64,000 nt of DNA from CANJBX01 sp035556735 (GTDB lineage: Bacteria; Pseudomonadota; Alphaproteobacteria; Rhizobiales; Xanthobacteraceae), in the NCBI GenBank assembly GCA_035556735.1, contig DATMFF010000014.1, forward strand, positions 1-64,000. The letters run 5' to 3'. Shown piece by piece: positions 25,606 to 34,138 of the stretch; position 1 is the stretch's first letter, and each line of letters begins with the position of its first letter. A program made the position numbers and the translations under genes. A model generated the notes under the pieces. That model was not told the DNA's origin. It saw only the letters and a list, made by a program, of their open reading frames with translations, and did no database searches.

Positions 25606-26667
25606 TCAAGCCGCGTTGTGCGCCACCGCGGGCGCGGGCGGGGGCGCCGCGGCCGGCGCGATCGGCAGCCCGCAGGCGCGGCTGGCATGCTCGAGGAATT
25701 GCCGCGCGCTGACGTCCCACGAGCGCGTCAGTGCGAAGGCGCGGCAGGCTGCGCGCGGCACGTGCAGGGCCTTGAGGCAGGCGGCGCGCAGGTCCGCGTC
25801 GATGACCCCGACGGGATGATCGCCGATCGCGTCGCGCGAGCCGACCGCCGGGTAGGCCGCCACCGGCACGCCGCAGGCCAGCGCCTCGAGCTGCACCACC
25901 CCGAACGTATCGGTGAGGCTCGGGAAGACGAACACGTCGGCGCCCGCGACGTGGGCGGCCAGCACCTCGTCCTGCAGATGGCCGAGGAACTTCGCTTCCG
26001 GGAATCGTCTGCGCAGTTCCGCCTCCATCGGCCCCTTGCCGATCACCACCTTGGTGCCCGGCAGGTCGAGCGACAGGAACGCCGCGAGGTTCTTCTCCAC
26101 CGCAACGCGGCCGACGGTGACGAAGATCGGGCGCGGCAGCCGCAGGTCGATGGCGCGCTCGGGCTTGAACAGCTCGGTGTCGACGCCGCGCGTCCACAGG
26201 CCGAGGTCCGTGAAGCCGCGGCCGGAAAGCTCCTCGATCAGCGAGGGCGTCGACACCATCGTCACCGCGCTGGCGTTGTGGAAGCGGCGCAGCACGTTGT
26301 AGCTCCAGGTGTCCGGGATCGGCAGGCGCGCGGAGAGATATTCGGGAAACCGCGTGGTGTAGCTCGACGTGAACGGCACGCCGTGACGCAGGCAATGCCG
26401 CCGCACCATGAATCCGATCGTGCCCTCGGTCGCAAGATGCACGACGTCGGGTTTCGCGCGCTCGATCCGCCGCGCGATCTCGCCCGGCGAGGGCAACGCG
26501 AGCCGCAGCTCGGGATAGGTCGGGACCGGGAACGTCGGGAACCCGTCCGGCGACAGGAAGCTCACGCGCGCGCCTTGTCGCCGCATGGCTTCCGCCACCG
26601 AGAGCAGCGTGCGCACCACGCCATTGACCTGCGGGGGCCACGCGTCGGTGGCGATGAGGATGTGCAT
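25606..26667 (-). CDS. GT4 glycosyltransferase
   Basis: A 353-residue GT-B fold transferase. The start MHILIATDAWPPQVNGVVRT is the GT4 nucleotide-sugar-enzyme N-terminus, and the acceptor-domain motifs are VTVGRVAVEKNLAAFL, KVVIGKGPMEAELRRRFP and the donor-binding TDTFGVVQLEALACGVPV. Close relatives add mannose or glucose to diacylglycerol or other lipids. The ATG overlaps the stop of the upstream phosphoesterase gene by one base (TGATG), so the two are cotranslated. That pairing suggests glycolipid or lipid A-related synthesis at the inner membrane; the acceptor is inferred. Confidence 0.88.
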   Translation of the reverse strand: MHILIATDAWPPQVNGVVRTLLSVAEAMRRQGARVSFLSPDGFPTFPVPTYPELRLALPSPGEIARRIERAKPDVVHLATEGTIGFMVRRHCLRHGVPFTSSYTTRFPEYLSARLPIPDTWSYNVLRRFHNASAVTMVSTPSLIEELSGRGFTDLGLWTRGVDTELFKPERAIDLRLPRPIFVTVGRVAVEKNLAAFLSLDLPGTKVVIGKGPMEAELRRRFPEAKFLGHLQDEVLAAHVAGADVFVFPSLTDTFGVVQLEALACGVPVAAYPAVGSRDAIGDHPVGVIDADLRAACLKALHVPRAACRAFALTRSWDVSARQFLEHASRACGLPIAPAAAPPPAPAVAHNAA

Positions 26668-27482
26668 CAGGCGGCTCGCGCTTGTGCCGGCGCGGCCGCG
26701 CGCGCCTCGTGCGCGGCCCGCCAGCGGATGATCTCGAAACGGCCGTCGTCCTCGACGATCGCCGTGCAACTCTCGACCCAGTCGCCGCAGTTGAGGTACG
26801 CGACGCCGAGCTCGCTGTGCATGGCGGCATGATGCACATGCCCGCAGATCACGCCGTCGACGGCATGCGACCTCGCGAGGTCCGCGATCGCCCTCTCGTA
26901 CTCGCTGATGTAGCGCAGCGAGGTCTTGAGCTTGTGCTTCGCCCATTGCGTCATCGAGCGGCGCGGCAGGCCGAGCCGGCGGCGCAGCAGGTTGAAGCCG
27001 GAGTCGAGCGCGAGCACGGTGCGCTCGGCGCGGTAGCCGACGCGATGGATGCGGCGCGTGCTCGCAACCAGCGGATCGCAGACGTCGCCGTGGACCACGA
27101 GGTAGCGCCGCCCGTCGGCGGCCACATGGATCGTGCGGTCCAGCACCTCGATCCCGGCAAACTGTGCGCCGCCGTAGCCGCGCAGGAAGTCGTCATGGTT
27201 GCCGGGCAGGTAGACGACCCGCCGCCCGGCGCGCGCGGCGCCGGTCAGCGCGCGCAGCACGCGGTCGTGCGCCGGCGGCCAGTACCACTGCGAGGACAGC
27301 CGCCAGGCGTCGAGCACGTCGCCGACCAGATAAATAGTGTCGGCGTCGTTGTGGCTCAGGAAATCGATGAGGTCCCCGCTGCGGCATCCGCGCGAGCCGA
27401 GGTGCAGGTCCGACAGGAACATGGCCCGCCAGCGCCGGACCTGCCGCGGCGGTTCTTGGCGGATCTCGCAATCGAATCGCAT
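26667..27482 (-). CDS. LpxH-like calcineurin-family phosphoesterase (copy 1)
   Basis: A 271-residue metallophosphoesterase. Di-metal ligands are visible in order: FLSDLHLGSRG (DxH), YLVGDVLDAW (GD), YLPGNHDDFL (GNHD), LVVHGDVCD and ICGHVHHAAMH (GHxH). It resembles UDP-2,3-diacylglucosamine pyrophosphatase LpxH but belongs to the distinct alphaproteobacterial branch with CGDWVESCTAIVE near the C-terminus. It is translationally coupled to a GT4 glycosyltransferase, and a paralogue occurs at 47520-48320 beside a GT21 enzyme. Together these suggest roles in glycolipid assembly; true LpxH activity is uncertain. Confidence 0.87.
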   Translation of the reverse strand: MRFDCEIRQEPPRQVRRWRAMFLSDLHLGSRGCRSGDLIDFLSHNDADTIYLVGDVLDAWRLSSQWYWPPAHDRVLRALTGAARAGRRVVYLPGNHDDFLRGYGGAQFAGIEVLDRTIHVAADGRRYLVVHGDVCDPLVASTRRIHRVGYRAERTVLALDSGFNLLRRRLGLPRRSMTQWAKHKLKTSLRYISEYERAIADLARSHAVDGVICGHVHHAAMHSELGVAYLNCGDWVESCTAIVEDDGRFEIIRWRAAHEARAAAPAQARAA

Positions 27483-27636
27483 GCCGTCCAGCTATGCGCC
27501 GGGGCTGTCTCAGTTCGATGACAGCGGGGCGGCCGCCATCACTCCGCCTCACATTGCGGCCTTTGTCCTTTCGTCAGATTGTTGCAATCGCGTGAAAGGT
27601 TGCCGTCCGATTCGTGAACGCAGCGCCGGAGAGCCG

Positions 27637-28731
27637 ATGAGACACCGGGCGGCAGCCCTAGCGCGCACCGTGCTCGCGCGCGTGAACTGGCACCACGTCG
27701 GCATCGTGGTCAGTCTCGTCATCATCGCCGTCGCGGTCGCGACGCTCGTGCGCATCCTGCGCGACGTCGAGCTTGCGAAGGTTTGGGTCGCCCTCGCCGC
27801 CACCCCCGGCCGCTCGATCGCGCTGGCGGCCGCGTTGATCGTCGCCGCCTACGGCACGCTGACCTGCTACGACTATTTTGCCCTGCGCACGATCGGGCGC
27901 ACGCACGTGCCCTACCGGGTCGCGGCCCTCGCCGCCTTCACCAGCTACTCGATCGGGCACAACGTCGGCGCGACCGTCTTCACCGGCGGCGCGATCCGCT
28001 ATCGCATCTACTCGGCCTGGGGCATGTCGGTGCTCGACGTCGCCAAGATGGCCTTCGTCACCGGGCTCACGTTCTGGCTGGGCAATCTTTTCGTGCTGGG
28101 CCTCGGCGTGAGCGTCGCGCCGCAGGTGGCCAGCGCCGTCAACCTGCTGCCGCCGCTCGTCAATCGGCTGATCGGCCTCGGCATGCTGGCGGCGATCGTG
28201 CTCTACGTCGTCTGGATCGCGTCCGGCCCGCGCGTCATCGGGCGCATGACTTGGCAGGTGACGCTGCCCAATACGCCGCTCACCCTGATCCAGATCGTCA
28301 TCGGCGTGTTCGACCTTGGGCTGTCGGGCCTCGCGATGTACGTGCTGCTCCCCGCCGACAGCCAGGCCGAGCTCGTCGCGGTCGTCGTCACCTATGTGAC
28401 CGCGAGCCTGCTCGCCTTCGCCAGCCATGCGCCCGGCGGGCTCGGCGTGTTCGACGCGGCCATGCTGGTGGCGCTCGAGGCGATCGACAAGGAGCAGCTC
28501 ATCGCCTCGCTGCTGCTGTTCCGCCTGCTCTACTATGTCATTCCGTTCGTGCTCGCGCTGAGCACGCTGGGCGCGCGCGAGGCCTGGCTCAACCTGTCGG
28601 CGGCGCGCGCCGCGCGCGAGCGAGGCGCCGGCGCGGACCTGCCCGCCCGTCTCGACGCCCAGCCGTGCAGCCCGGCCGCCTCCCGCCCTGCCGGCAACCG
28701 TGCCGTGCGCCACAACCGGACGGACAGTTGA
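27637..28731 (+). CDS. UPF0104/LPG-synthase-like membrane protein
   Basis: A 364-residue polytopic protein of the lysylphosphatidylglycerol synthase transmembrane (UPF0104) family. I see eight or nine hydrophobic helices; the conserved cytoplasmic-face motif is FTSYSIGHNVGATVFTGGA followed by RYRIYSAWGMS, and a later one is SHAPGGLGVFDAAML. No C-terminal aminoacyltransferase domain is present, so it is more likely a flippase-like or lipid-handling protein. It is divergent from the phosphoesterase/GT4 operon, with GGAGAG before the ATG. The C-terminal 60 residues are Arg/Ala-rich and hydrophilic. Confidence 0.85.
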   Translation: MRHRAAALARTVLARVNWHHVGIVVSLVIIAVAVATLVRILRDVELAKVWVALAATPGRSIALAAALIVAAYGTLTCYDYFALRTIGRTHVPYRVAALAAFTSYSIGHNVGATVFTGGAIRYRIYSAWGMSVLDVAKMAFVTGLTFWLGNLFVLGLGVSVAPQVASAVNLLPPLVNRLIGLGMLAAIVLYVVWIASGPRVIGRMTWQVTLPNTPLTLIQIVIGVFDLGLSGLAMYVLLPADSQAELVAVVVTYVTASLLAFASHAPGGLGVFDAAMLVALEAIDKEQLIASLLLFRLLYYVIPFVLALSTLGAREAWLNLSAARAARERGAGADLPARLDAQPCSPAASRPAGNRAVRHNRTDS

Positions 28732-28773
28732 CCCGGCCACCGCGGCGGCGCAGTTTGTCGCCAAAACAAGCAG

Positions 28774-28787
28774 GTTGTCGCGACAAC
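28774..28787. promoter_or_regulatory. Palindrome GTTGTCGCGACAAC
   Basis: A perfect 14-bp inverted repeat, with a TTTGTCGCC half-like copy just upstream (28754-28762), 20 bases before the ATG of the next gene. The half sequence recurs in a palindrome at 58172-58188, and a related TTTGTCA arm occurs at 13635-13649. It resembles part of RegR/ActR-type boxes (GCGRC-N-GNCGC), but this is only a suggestion. Confidence 0.4.
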
Positions 28788-28806
28788 AAGACATTCCTCC
28801 GGGGGG

Positions 28807-30192
28807 ATGATGACGCCGGTCCAGCCGCCCAAGCGGCTTTCAACGATGCGTACCGCGGCCGCTGTTCTCGCGGCGATCGTGCTGCTGGCCGCTCCCGCCC
28901 TGTGGAACGGCTATCCGCTGCTGCAGTACGACACCGGCGGCTATCTCGCGCGCTGGTACGAAGGCTACCTCGTGCCGAGCCGCTCGACCGTGTTCGGCCT
29001 CTACCTGCACCTCGGCGAAGGCTGGCATTTCTGGCCGATCGTCTTCATCCAGTGCGCCCTCACCGTCTGGATCGTGGCGCTCGCGCTGCGCGTCTTCGGC
29101 ATCGGCGGCGGCGTGCGCGCGCGCCTCGCCTTCCTCGCCGCGCTGGCGCTCGTCACCACGCTGCCGTGGATCACCAGCATTCTGCTCACCGACATCTTCG
29201 CCGGCCTGAGCGTGATCGCCATGCACCTGCTCGTCATGCATCGGCGCGATCTGCGCCGGGGCGAGACGCTCGGTCTCATCGCGCTGATCGCCTTCGCGGC
29301 CGCCGGCCATTCGGCGACCTTTGCCGTGCTCCTCGCGCTGCTCGCGGCCGGCGCGCTGGCGCTGCCGCTGCTGCGCGGCCGCATCGACGTGCGCGGCCTG
29401 ATCGCGAGCGGCGCCGCGCTCCTGCTCGGCGCGTTGATGCTGCTCGCCGCCAATGCCGCGCTGTCCGGACGCCTCGCATGGACGCCGGGCGGCTACGGGA
29501 TCGTGTTCGGGCGCATGCTGCAGGACGGCATCGTCGCACGCTACCTCGACGACAATTGCGCCACCAAGCACCTGCGGCTGTGTCCCTATCGCCACGACTT
29601 GCCGGCCACCGCCGACGAGTTCCTGTGGAGCGACGGTCCGTTCAACACACTCGGCCGCTTCGAGGGGCTGGGCGAGGAGATGCGCACCATCGTGCTCGGA
29701 AGCCTCGCCGCCTATCCGATGGCGCAGGTGACCACGGCGCTGCGCGCCACCGCCGAGCAGATCGTGCTGGTCGGCACCGGCTACGGCGTGAACGACCAGC
29801 TCTGGCACACCTACGGCATCATCGAGCGCTATATCCGCGGCGAGGTGCCGGCGATGCGCGCTGCCCGCCAGCAGCATGGCGCCTTCGATTTCACCTACGT
29901 CAACGCCCTGCACGTTCCCGTGGCGTGGCTCTCTATGATCGGCCTCCTGGTGCTGCTCGCGCGTCCGCTGTGGGACAAGCTCGACGACCTCGCCCTGCTG
30001 TCCGGCTCGGTGGTTGTCGCCGTCCTCGCGAATGCCTTCGTCTGCGGCGCTCTCTCGGGTCCGCACGACCGCTACGGCGCCCGCATCGTCTGGATCGCCA
30101 CCCTCACCGTCATGATGGCGGGTATCCGCCTGTGGGCAGGCATGCGCGAGCAGCCGGCCGTCGGTCATAGGACGGTCATCGCAGCGCCCTGA
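28807..30192 (+). CDS. Polytopic membrane protein of unknown function
   Basis: The 461-residue product has about ten hydrophobic helices and a large central hydrophilic loop (about residues 245-355) with LRLCPYRHDLPATADEFLWSDGP. The N-terminal region LWNGYPLLQYDTGGYLARWYEG and the overall plan (helices, loop with an acidic pair, helices) recall GT-C type glycosyltransferases or the exported membrane proteins often found beside them, but I cannot name a family. The first two codons are both ATG. It lies downstream of the UPF0104 gene on the same strand, so a shared envelope role is plausible. Confidence 0.7.
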   Translation: MMTPVQPPKRLSTMRTAAAVLAAIVLLAAPALWNGYPLLQYDTGGYLARWYEGYLVPSRSTVFGLYLHLGEGWHFWPIVFIQCALTVWIVALALRVFGIGGGVRARLAFLAALALVTTLPWITSILLTDIFAGLSVIAMHLLVMHRRDLRRGETLGLIALIAFAAAGHSATFAVLLALLAAGALALPLLRGRIDVRGLIASGAALLLGALMLLAANAALSGRLAWTPGGYGIVFGRMLQDGIVARYLDDNCATKHLRLCPYRHDLPATADEFLWSDGPFNTLGRFEGLGEEMRTIVLGSLAAYPMAQVTTALRATAEQIVLVGTGYGVNDQLWHTYGIIERYIRGEVPAMRAARQQHGAFDFTYVNALHVPVAWLSMIGLLVLLARPLWDKLDDLALLSGSVVVAVLANAFVCGALSGPHDRYGARIVWIATLTVMMAGIRLWAGMREQPAVGHRTVIAAP

Positions 30193-30263
30193 TCTTGCCG
30201 CCTGATGACTGCTATCTCAGGCAGCCTGGGAGCCCCCGCTCCGGCTGAGATCGCCCGTCATCC

Positions 30264-32192
30264 ATGCGCATCATCCCCCTTCTCCTCCTTGCGCTGGCCG
30301 CCCTCGCGGCCGTGCCCGACCGCGCGCTCGCGCAGCCGATCTCCGAGGCCGGCCCCCGCATCGCCTGGGAGGTGAAGAACCGCTTCCGCCTGTTCCGCGA
30401 GGAAAAGGACTTCCTGCTGCACGCCGAGGCGCTGCAGGGCCGCGACGTGCTGCAGTCGGAGCAGTTCCTCGCGGTGCAGAGCGAAGGCCGTGGCTGGGCC
30501 CGCCACATGCTGGGACGGCTGTGCATCGACGCGGCCGGGCGCATCGCCGACCCATGCCCGCGCGACGGCGTGCCGGAAAACTATCTGGCGCCGTCCGATC
30601 ACGCCATCAGCCTGCGCGTCGACGGCGCGCCCGACGCCACCTGTACCTGGCTGTTCGACCAGGGCGCCGAGGCCAAGGCCGGCTACCTGCCCTGCCAGGA
30701 CGAGATCCGCCTGCGCGTGCCCGCCGGCCGCAGCACCATCGTCACCGCCGACGTGCGTCACGCCGACGGCACGCTCGAGCGCGTCTCCGCGGAGATCTCG
30801 GTGCGCGACTTGCTGATCGCCGGGCTGGGGGACTCCATCGCCGCGGGCGAAGGCAATCCCGACCGGCCGATTGCGCTCTCCGACGACGGCTTCTGCTTCC
30901 GCCAGTTCATCGGCACCAGCCGCAGCGAATATTTCAGGCCCGGCCGCGCCGGCTTCAAGGGCGACAAGTCGTGCGAGCTCTCGCGTCCCGGCCCCGACGC
31001 CGTCAATGCGTGGAACCGGCTGTCCGCGCGCTGGCAGAACTCCGCCTGCCATCGCTCGCTCTACAGCTATCAGCTTCGCACGGCGCTGGCGCTCGCGGTC
31101 GAGCAGCCGCACGTGGCGGTGACCTTCCTGCCGCTCGCCTGCACCGGCTCCACCATCGAGGACGGTGTGCTCGGCGCCAAGCGCGTGCGCGAGACCGACT
31201 GCGGCGACGCCAAGTGTCCCTCGACGGTGCCGGCCCAGATCACGCAGCTCACCAGCATCCTGGCGCGCGCCCGCAAGGCCGATCCCAACCGCGCGCTCGA
31301 TCTCGTGCTGCTCACGGTCGGCGCCAACGACATCGACTTCTCCGGCCTCGTCGCCGACGTCATCATCGAGGAGCCGTGGTCGCGCGCGTTGTTCAAGCGC
31401 GGCGGCGTGCTCGGCAGCGTGGCGAATTCGCAGGCGCTGCTCGACCAGACGCTGCCGGGGGATTTCGCGCGGCTGCGCAAGGCGCTCAAGCCGCTCGTCG
31501 GCGGGGACCTCAAGCGCGTGGTGTTCACCTCTTATGCCAACCCGGTGCTCACCGCCGACGGCGCCACCTGCGCCGGCGGGCGCGACGGCTTCGACGTGCA
31601 TCCCGCCTTCGGCGCCGACGCCGCGCGTCTCGAGACGGCCTCCAACTTCGTGCAGACGCGCTTCCTGCCGCGCCTCAAGGGATTGGCGACCTGCACCGGC
31701 GGCGCGCTGTGCGGCGCGGGCGAAGCCATGACCTTCGTCGACGCGCATCAGGACGTGTTCGTCGGCCACGGCATGTGCGCGCGCGCGGCGAGCGATCCCG
31801 CCTTCGACAACGCCTGCTTCTCGCCCGAGGGCAAGAGCTTCGCCGAGAGTCCCGTGGAGGGCGCGCGGCAGCCGCTGACCTGCGGCCAGCATCCGAGCGC
31901 GTTCCGCGCCTACGCGCCGCGCATGCGCTGGATCCGCACCGCGAACGACAGCTATTTCGCGGCCATGACCTATCCGCAGGGCTCGAGCATGCAGCCGAGC
32001 GACATTCACGACGCCATGTGGGGCGTGCTGAGCGCAGTCTATGGCGGCGCCGTGCATCCGACCGCGGAGGGCCACGCCGCCATGGCCGATGCCGCCATGG
32101 AAGGCCTGCGCCGCGCGCTCGCGCTTGCGCGTCCGGGCACGCCGGTCATCGCCGGCCCGCTGCCCGCGCCGGGCGCGGGCGAGGCGCAGTGA
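30264..32192 (+). CDS. Secreted SGNH/GDSL-type hydrolase
   Basis: A 642-residue esterase-like protein with a signal peptide (MRIIPLLLLALAALAAVPD, cleavage near ALA-Q). Block I is GLGDSIAAGEGNP, with the nucleophilic Ser at about residue 191. Block III is LTVGANDIDFSG near 352 (GxND), and the catalytic Asp-His pair is in GGAVHPTAEGHAAMAD near 597. The N-terminal 180 residues form an extra domain with two disulphide-type Cys pairs (CIDAAGRIADPCPRDG, CTWLFDQGAEAKAGYLPC). The length is about three times that of a simple GDSL lipase. The substrate is unknown; it may act on lipid, peptidoglycan or polysaccharide acetyl groups. It ends 6 bases from the reductase gene converging on it. Confidence 0.85.
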   Translation: MRIIPLLLLALAALAAVPDRALAQPISEAGPRIAWEVKNRFRLFREEKDFLLHAEALQGRDVLQSEQFLAVQSEGRGWARHMLGRLCIDAAGRIADPCPRDGVPENYLAPSDHAISLRVDGAPDATCTWLFDQGAEAKAGYLPCQDEIRLRVPAGRSTIVTADVRHADGTLERVSAEISVRDLLIAGLGDSIAAGEGNPDRPIALSDDGFCFRQFIGTSRSEYFRPGRAGFKGDKSCELSRPGPDAVNAWNRLSARWQNSACHRSLYSYQLRTALALAVEQPHVAVTFLPLACTGSTIEDGVLGAKRVRETDCGDAKCPSTVPAQITQLTSILARARKADPNRALDLVLLTVGANDIDFSGLVADVIIEEPWSRALFKRGGVLGSVANSQALLDQTLPGDFARLRKALKPLVGGDLKRVVFTSYANPVLTADGATCAGGRDGFDVHPAFGADAARLETASNFVQTRFLPRLKGLATCTGGALCGAGEAMTFVDAHQDVFVGHGMCARAASDPAFDNACFSPEGKSFAESPVEGARQPLTCGQHPSAFRAYAPRMRWIRTANDSYFAAMTYPQGSSMQPSDIHDAMWGVLSAVYGGAVHPTAEGHAAMADAAMEGLRRALALARPGTPVIAGPLPAPGAGEAQ

Positions 32193-32198
32193 GAGGCG

Positions 32199-33242
32199 CT
32201 AGGCCACGCCGAGCTTCTTCTGCAGGCTCGTCGACGAGGTCGTGTACTGGAAGACCAGCCGCTTCTCCGGATAGATATATTTGTAAGCCTTCTGCGACAT
32301 CAGCGCCGCTTCGTGGAAGCCGGAGAGGATGAGCTTGAGCTTGCCCGGATAGGTGTTGATGTCGCCGATGGCGAAGACACCCGGGATGTTGGTCTCGAAC
32401 GCCGCGGTATCGACCGGGATCAGTTCGCCCTCGAGCTTGACGCCCCAGTTGGCGACGGGGCCGAGCTTCATGGTCAGGCCGAAGAACGGCAGCACCGCAT
32501 CGCACTCGACGACATAAGGATCGCCCTTGTCGGGCCGCGCGTTGGCGCGCGTGACCTGGCCGCCCTCGCCCTCGAGCGAGGTCACCTGGCCGAGCACGAG
32601 ATCCATTTTCCCCTCGGCAACGAGCGCGCGCATCTTGTTGACGCTGTCGGGCGCGGCGCGGAACTGGTCGCGGCGGTGCATCAGCGTGACGCGCTTGGCG
32701 ACGGGCACGAGGTTGAGCGTCCAGTCGAGCGCACTGTCGCCGCCGCCGACGATGAGCAGGCGCTTGTCGCGGAACTGCTCCATCTTGCGCACGGCGTAGA
32801 ACACCGAGGTCCCCTCGTAGGCCTCGATGCCGGGCACCGGCGGGCGCTTGGGCTGGAACGAGCCGCCGCCCGCGGCGATGACGACGATCTTCGCCTCGAA
32901 CACCTTGCCGCGGTCGGTGGTGACGCGGAACAGCGGGTCGCCGATCTTCTCCACCGTCTCGATCATCTCGCCGAGATGGAACGTCGGGCCGAACGGCTTG
33001 ATCTGTTCCATCAGCGCATCGGTGAGGCCCTGTCCGCTGATCAACGGGATCGCGGGAATGTCGTAGATCGGCTTCTCGGGATAGAGCTCGGCGCACTGGC
33101 CGCCGACCTTGTCGAGGATGTCGACGAGATGCGCCTTCATGTCGAGCAGCCCGAGCTCGAACACCGCGAACAGGCCGCAGGGGCCCGCGCCGATGATCAG
33201 CACGTCGGTCTTGATGGGCGCGTGGCCCGTGGAATCGAGCAT
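32199..33242 (-). CDS. Thioredoxin-reductase-like ferredoxin-NADP+ reductase
   Basis: A 347-residue flavoprotein of the YumC-type ferredoxin/flavodoxin-NADP+ reductases. FAD site: DVLIIGAGPCGLFAVFELGL near residue 13; NADPH site: RLLIVGGGDSALDWTLNL near 155; C-terminal FAD motif: GVFAIGDINTYPGKLKLIL. It lacks the CxxC of thioredoxin reductase, having the expected loop instead. It transfers electrons between NADPH and ferredoxin. AAGGAC precedes the ATG at 33242. Directly upstream lies a ferredoxin relic (33245-33360), then an intact 2Fe-2S ferredoxin, a natural redox partner. Confidence 0.9.
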   Translation of the reverse strand: MLDSTGHAPIKTDVLIIGAGPCGLFAVFELGLLDMKAHLVDILDKVGGQCAELYPEKPIYDIPAIPLISGQGLTDALMEQIKPFGPTFHLGEMIETVEKIGDPLFRVTTDRGKVFEAKIVVIAAGGGSFQPKRPPVPGIEAYEGTSVFYAVRKMEQFRDKRLLIVGGGDSALDWTLNLVPVAKRVTLMHRRDQFRAAPDSVNKMRALVAEGKMDLVLGQVTSLEGEGGQVTRANARPDKGDPYVVECDAVLPFFGLTMKLGPVANWGVKLEGELIPVDTAAFETNIPGVFAIGDINTYPGKLKLILSGFHEAALMSQKAYKYIYPEKRLVFQYTTSSTSLQKKLGVA

Positions 33243-33244
33243 CG

Positions 33245-33360
33245 TTACCGTCCTTGATAAGAAGGTGTGCGCAGGATCAGGCCGTCGAGCGCGTCGGTCG
33301 CCGCGATCCGGCGACCGTGTGGGTCTCTCCGTCGAACTCGATGTAGGTAACCTTCGGCAT
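33245..33360 (-). pseudogene. Internally deleted 2Fe-2S ferredoxin remnant
   Basis: The minus strand starts at an ATG (33360) with MPKVTYIEFDGETHTVAG, matching the start MPKITYIDSAGESRTVDA of the intact ferredoxin at 33516-33836. The sequence then jumps, with a frame change, to IAATDALDGLILRTPSYQ and a TAA at 33245, matching the ferredoxin end ITVREDLDGLVVHTPARQ. The middle, including all cluster cysteines, is missing, so it cannot bind iron. It ends 2 bases before the reductase ATG, so the ancestral arrangement was ferredoxin then reductase. The stretch 33361-33515 between it and the intact ferredoxin shows no gene. Confidence 0.82.
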
Positions 33361-33515
33361 CTCGCCCGGTTCAAACGTCAAAAAAGCCGCGGGATTTGGC
33401 TGTTCTCCTACCGGGGACGCAGGTCTCCGGCAATCGCCAAAATCCGGCCGGGACCGGAAAGTTTGGCCCGGAATCGCGGGTGGGCGGCGGAAAATCGGCC
33501 GGAAGAGGCCCCGCG

Positions 33516-33836
33516 CTACGCCTGCCGCGCGGGCGTGTGGACCACGAGGCCGTCGAGATCCTCCCGGACGGTAATCTGGCACGACAGGCGGGAATTCGGG
33601 CGCACCTCGAACGCGAAGTCGAGCATGTCCTGCTCCATGGCGGAGGCTTCGCCGGTCTTCTCCTGCCAGGCCTCCTCCACATAGACGTGGCAGGTCGCAC
33701 AGGCGCACGCCCCGCCGCACTCGGCCTCGATGCCGGGAATGCCGTTGCGGATCGCCGCTTCCATCACGGTCGAGCCAACCTCGGCGTCGACCGTACGGCT
33801 CTCGCCGGCGCTGTCGATGTAGGTGATCTTGGGCAT
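33516..33836 (-). CDS. 2Fe-2S ferredoxin, adrenodoxin type
   Basis: A 106-residue soluble ferredoxin. Cluster ligands follow the C-x5-C-x2-C...C pattern: Cys40, Cys46, Cys49 (in ECGGACACATCHVYVEEAW) and Cys86 (NSRLSCQITV). The family passes electrons to P450s, Rieske oxygenases or iron-sulphur assembly. It starts at the ATG at 33836; no other iron-sulphur assembly gene is near. The reductase two steps downstream (32199-33242) is the obvious partner, with a dead second ferredoxin between them, indicating an earlier tandem duplication. The 5' neighbour is another gene relic on the opposite strand. Confidence 0.92.
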   Translation of the reverse strand: MPKITYIDSAGESRTVDAEVGSTVMEAAIRNGIPGIEAECGGACACATCHVYVEEAWQEKTGEASAMEQDMLDFAFEVRPNSRLSCQITVREDLDGLVVHTPARQA

Positions 33837-33971
33837 GACTTCACTTGGATTTGGCGGGGGACATCGTGCGGGTCCTATACCCCACCCGCTTGCCGCGACG
33901 CCAGACTCTTGTGCCGCGCGGGCCCATTCATCTGAGTCGACGCGAAACCAGACGCGCACGCGTTGTTAGCG

Positions 33972-34130
33972 CACTTCCGTTCGACCCGCCTGCTGCGTCG
34001 GATCGCGGACGGCGAGATCGACCCCGCCTTCGTCATCACGCATCAGGGGCGGCTCGAGGACGGCCCCGAGCGCTACAAGAAACTCCCCGACAAGGAGGAC
34101 GGCTGCATCAAGGTGGTGCTGCGGCCGTAG
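33972..34130 (+). pseudogene. C-terminal remnant of zinc-dependent alcohol dehydrogenase
   Basis: One frame reads HFRSTRLLRRIADGEIDP, then AFVITHQGRLEDGPERYKKL and PDKEDGCIKVVLRP followed by TAG at 34128. This is the C-terminus of medium-chain zinc-dependent alcohol dehydrogenases (IDPsFVITH...KDGCIKVVLKP). There is no start codon with a ribosome-binding site nearby and upstream sequence in this frame has no dehydrogenase resemblance, so only about the last 53 residues survive. It lacks both the zinc and NAD sites. The stop is only 8 bases from the end of the Hpt gene on the other strand. The gap from the ferredoxin gene (33837-33971) shows nothing else. Confidence 0.72.
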
Positions 34131-34138
34131 GCAGGAGG

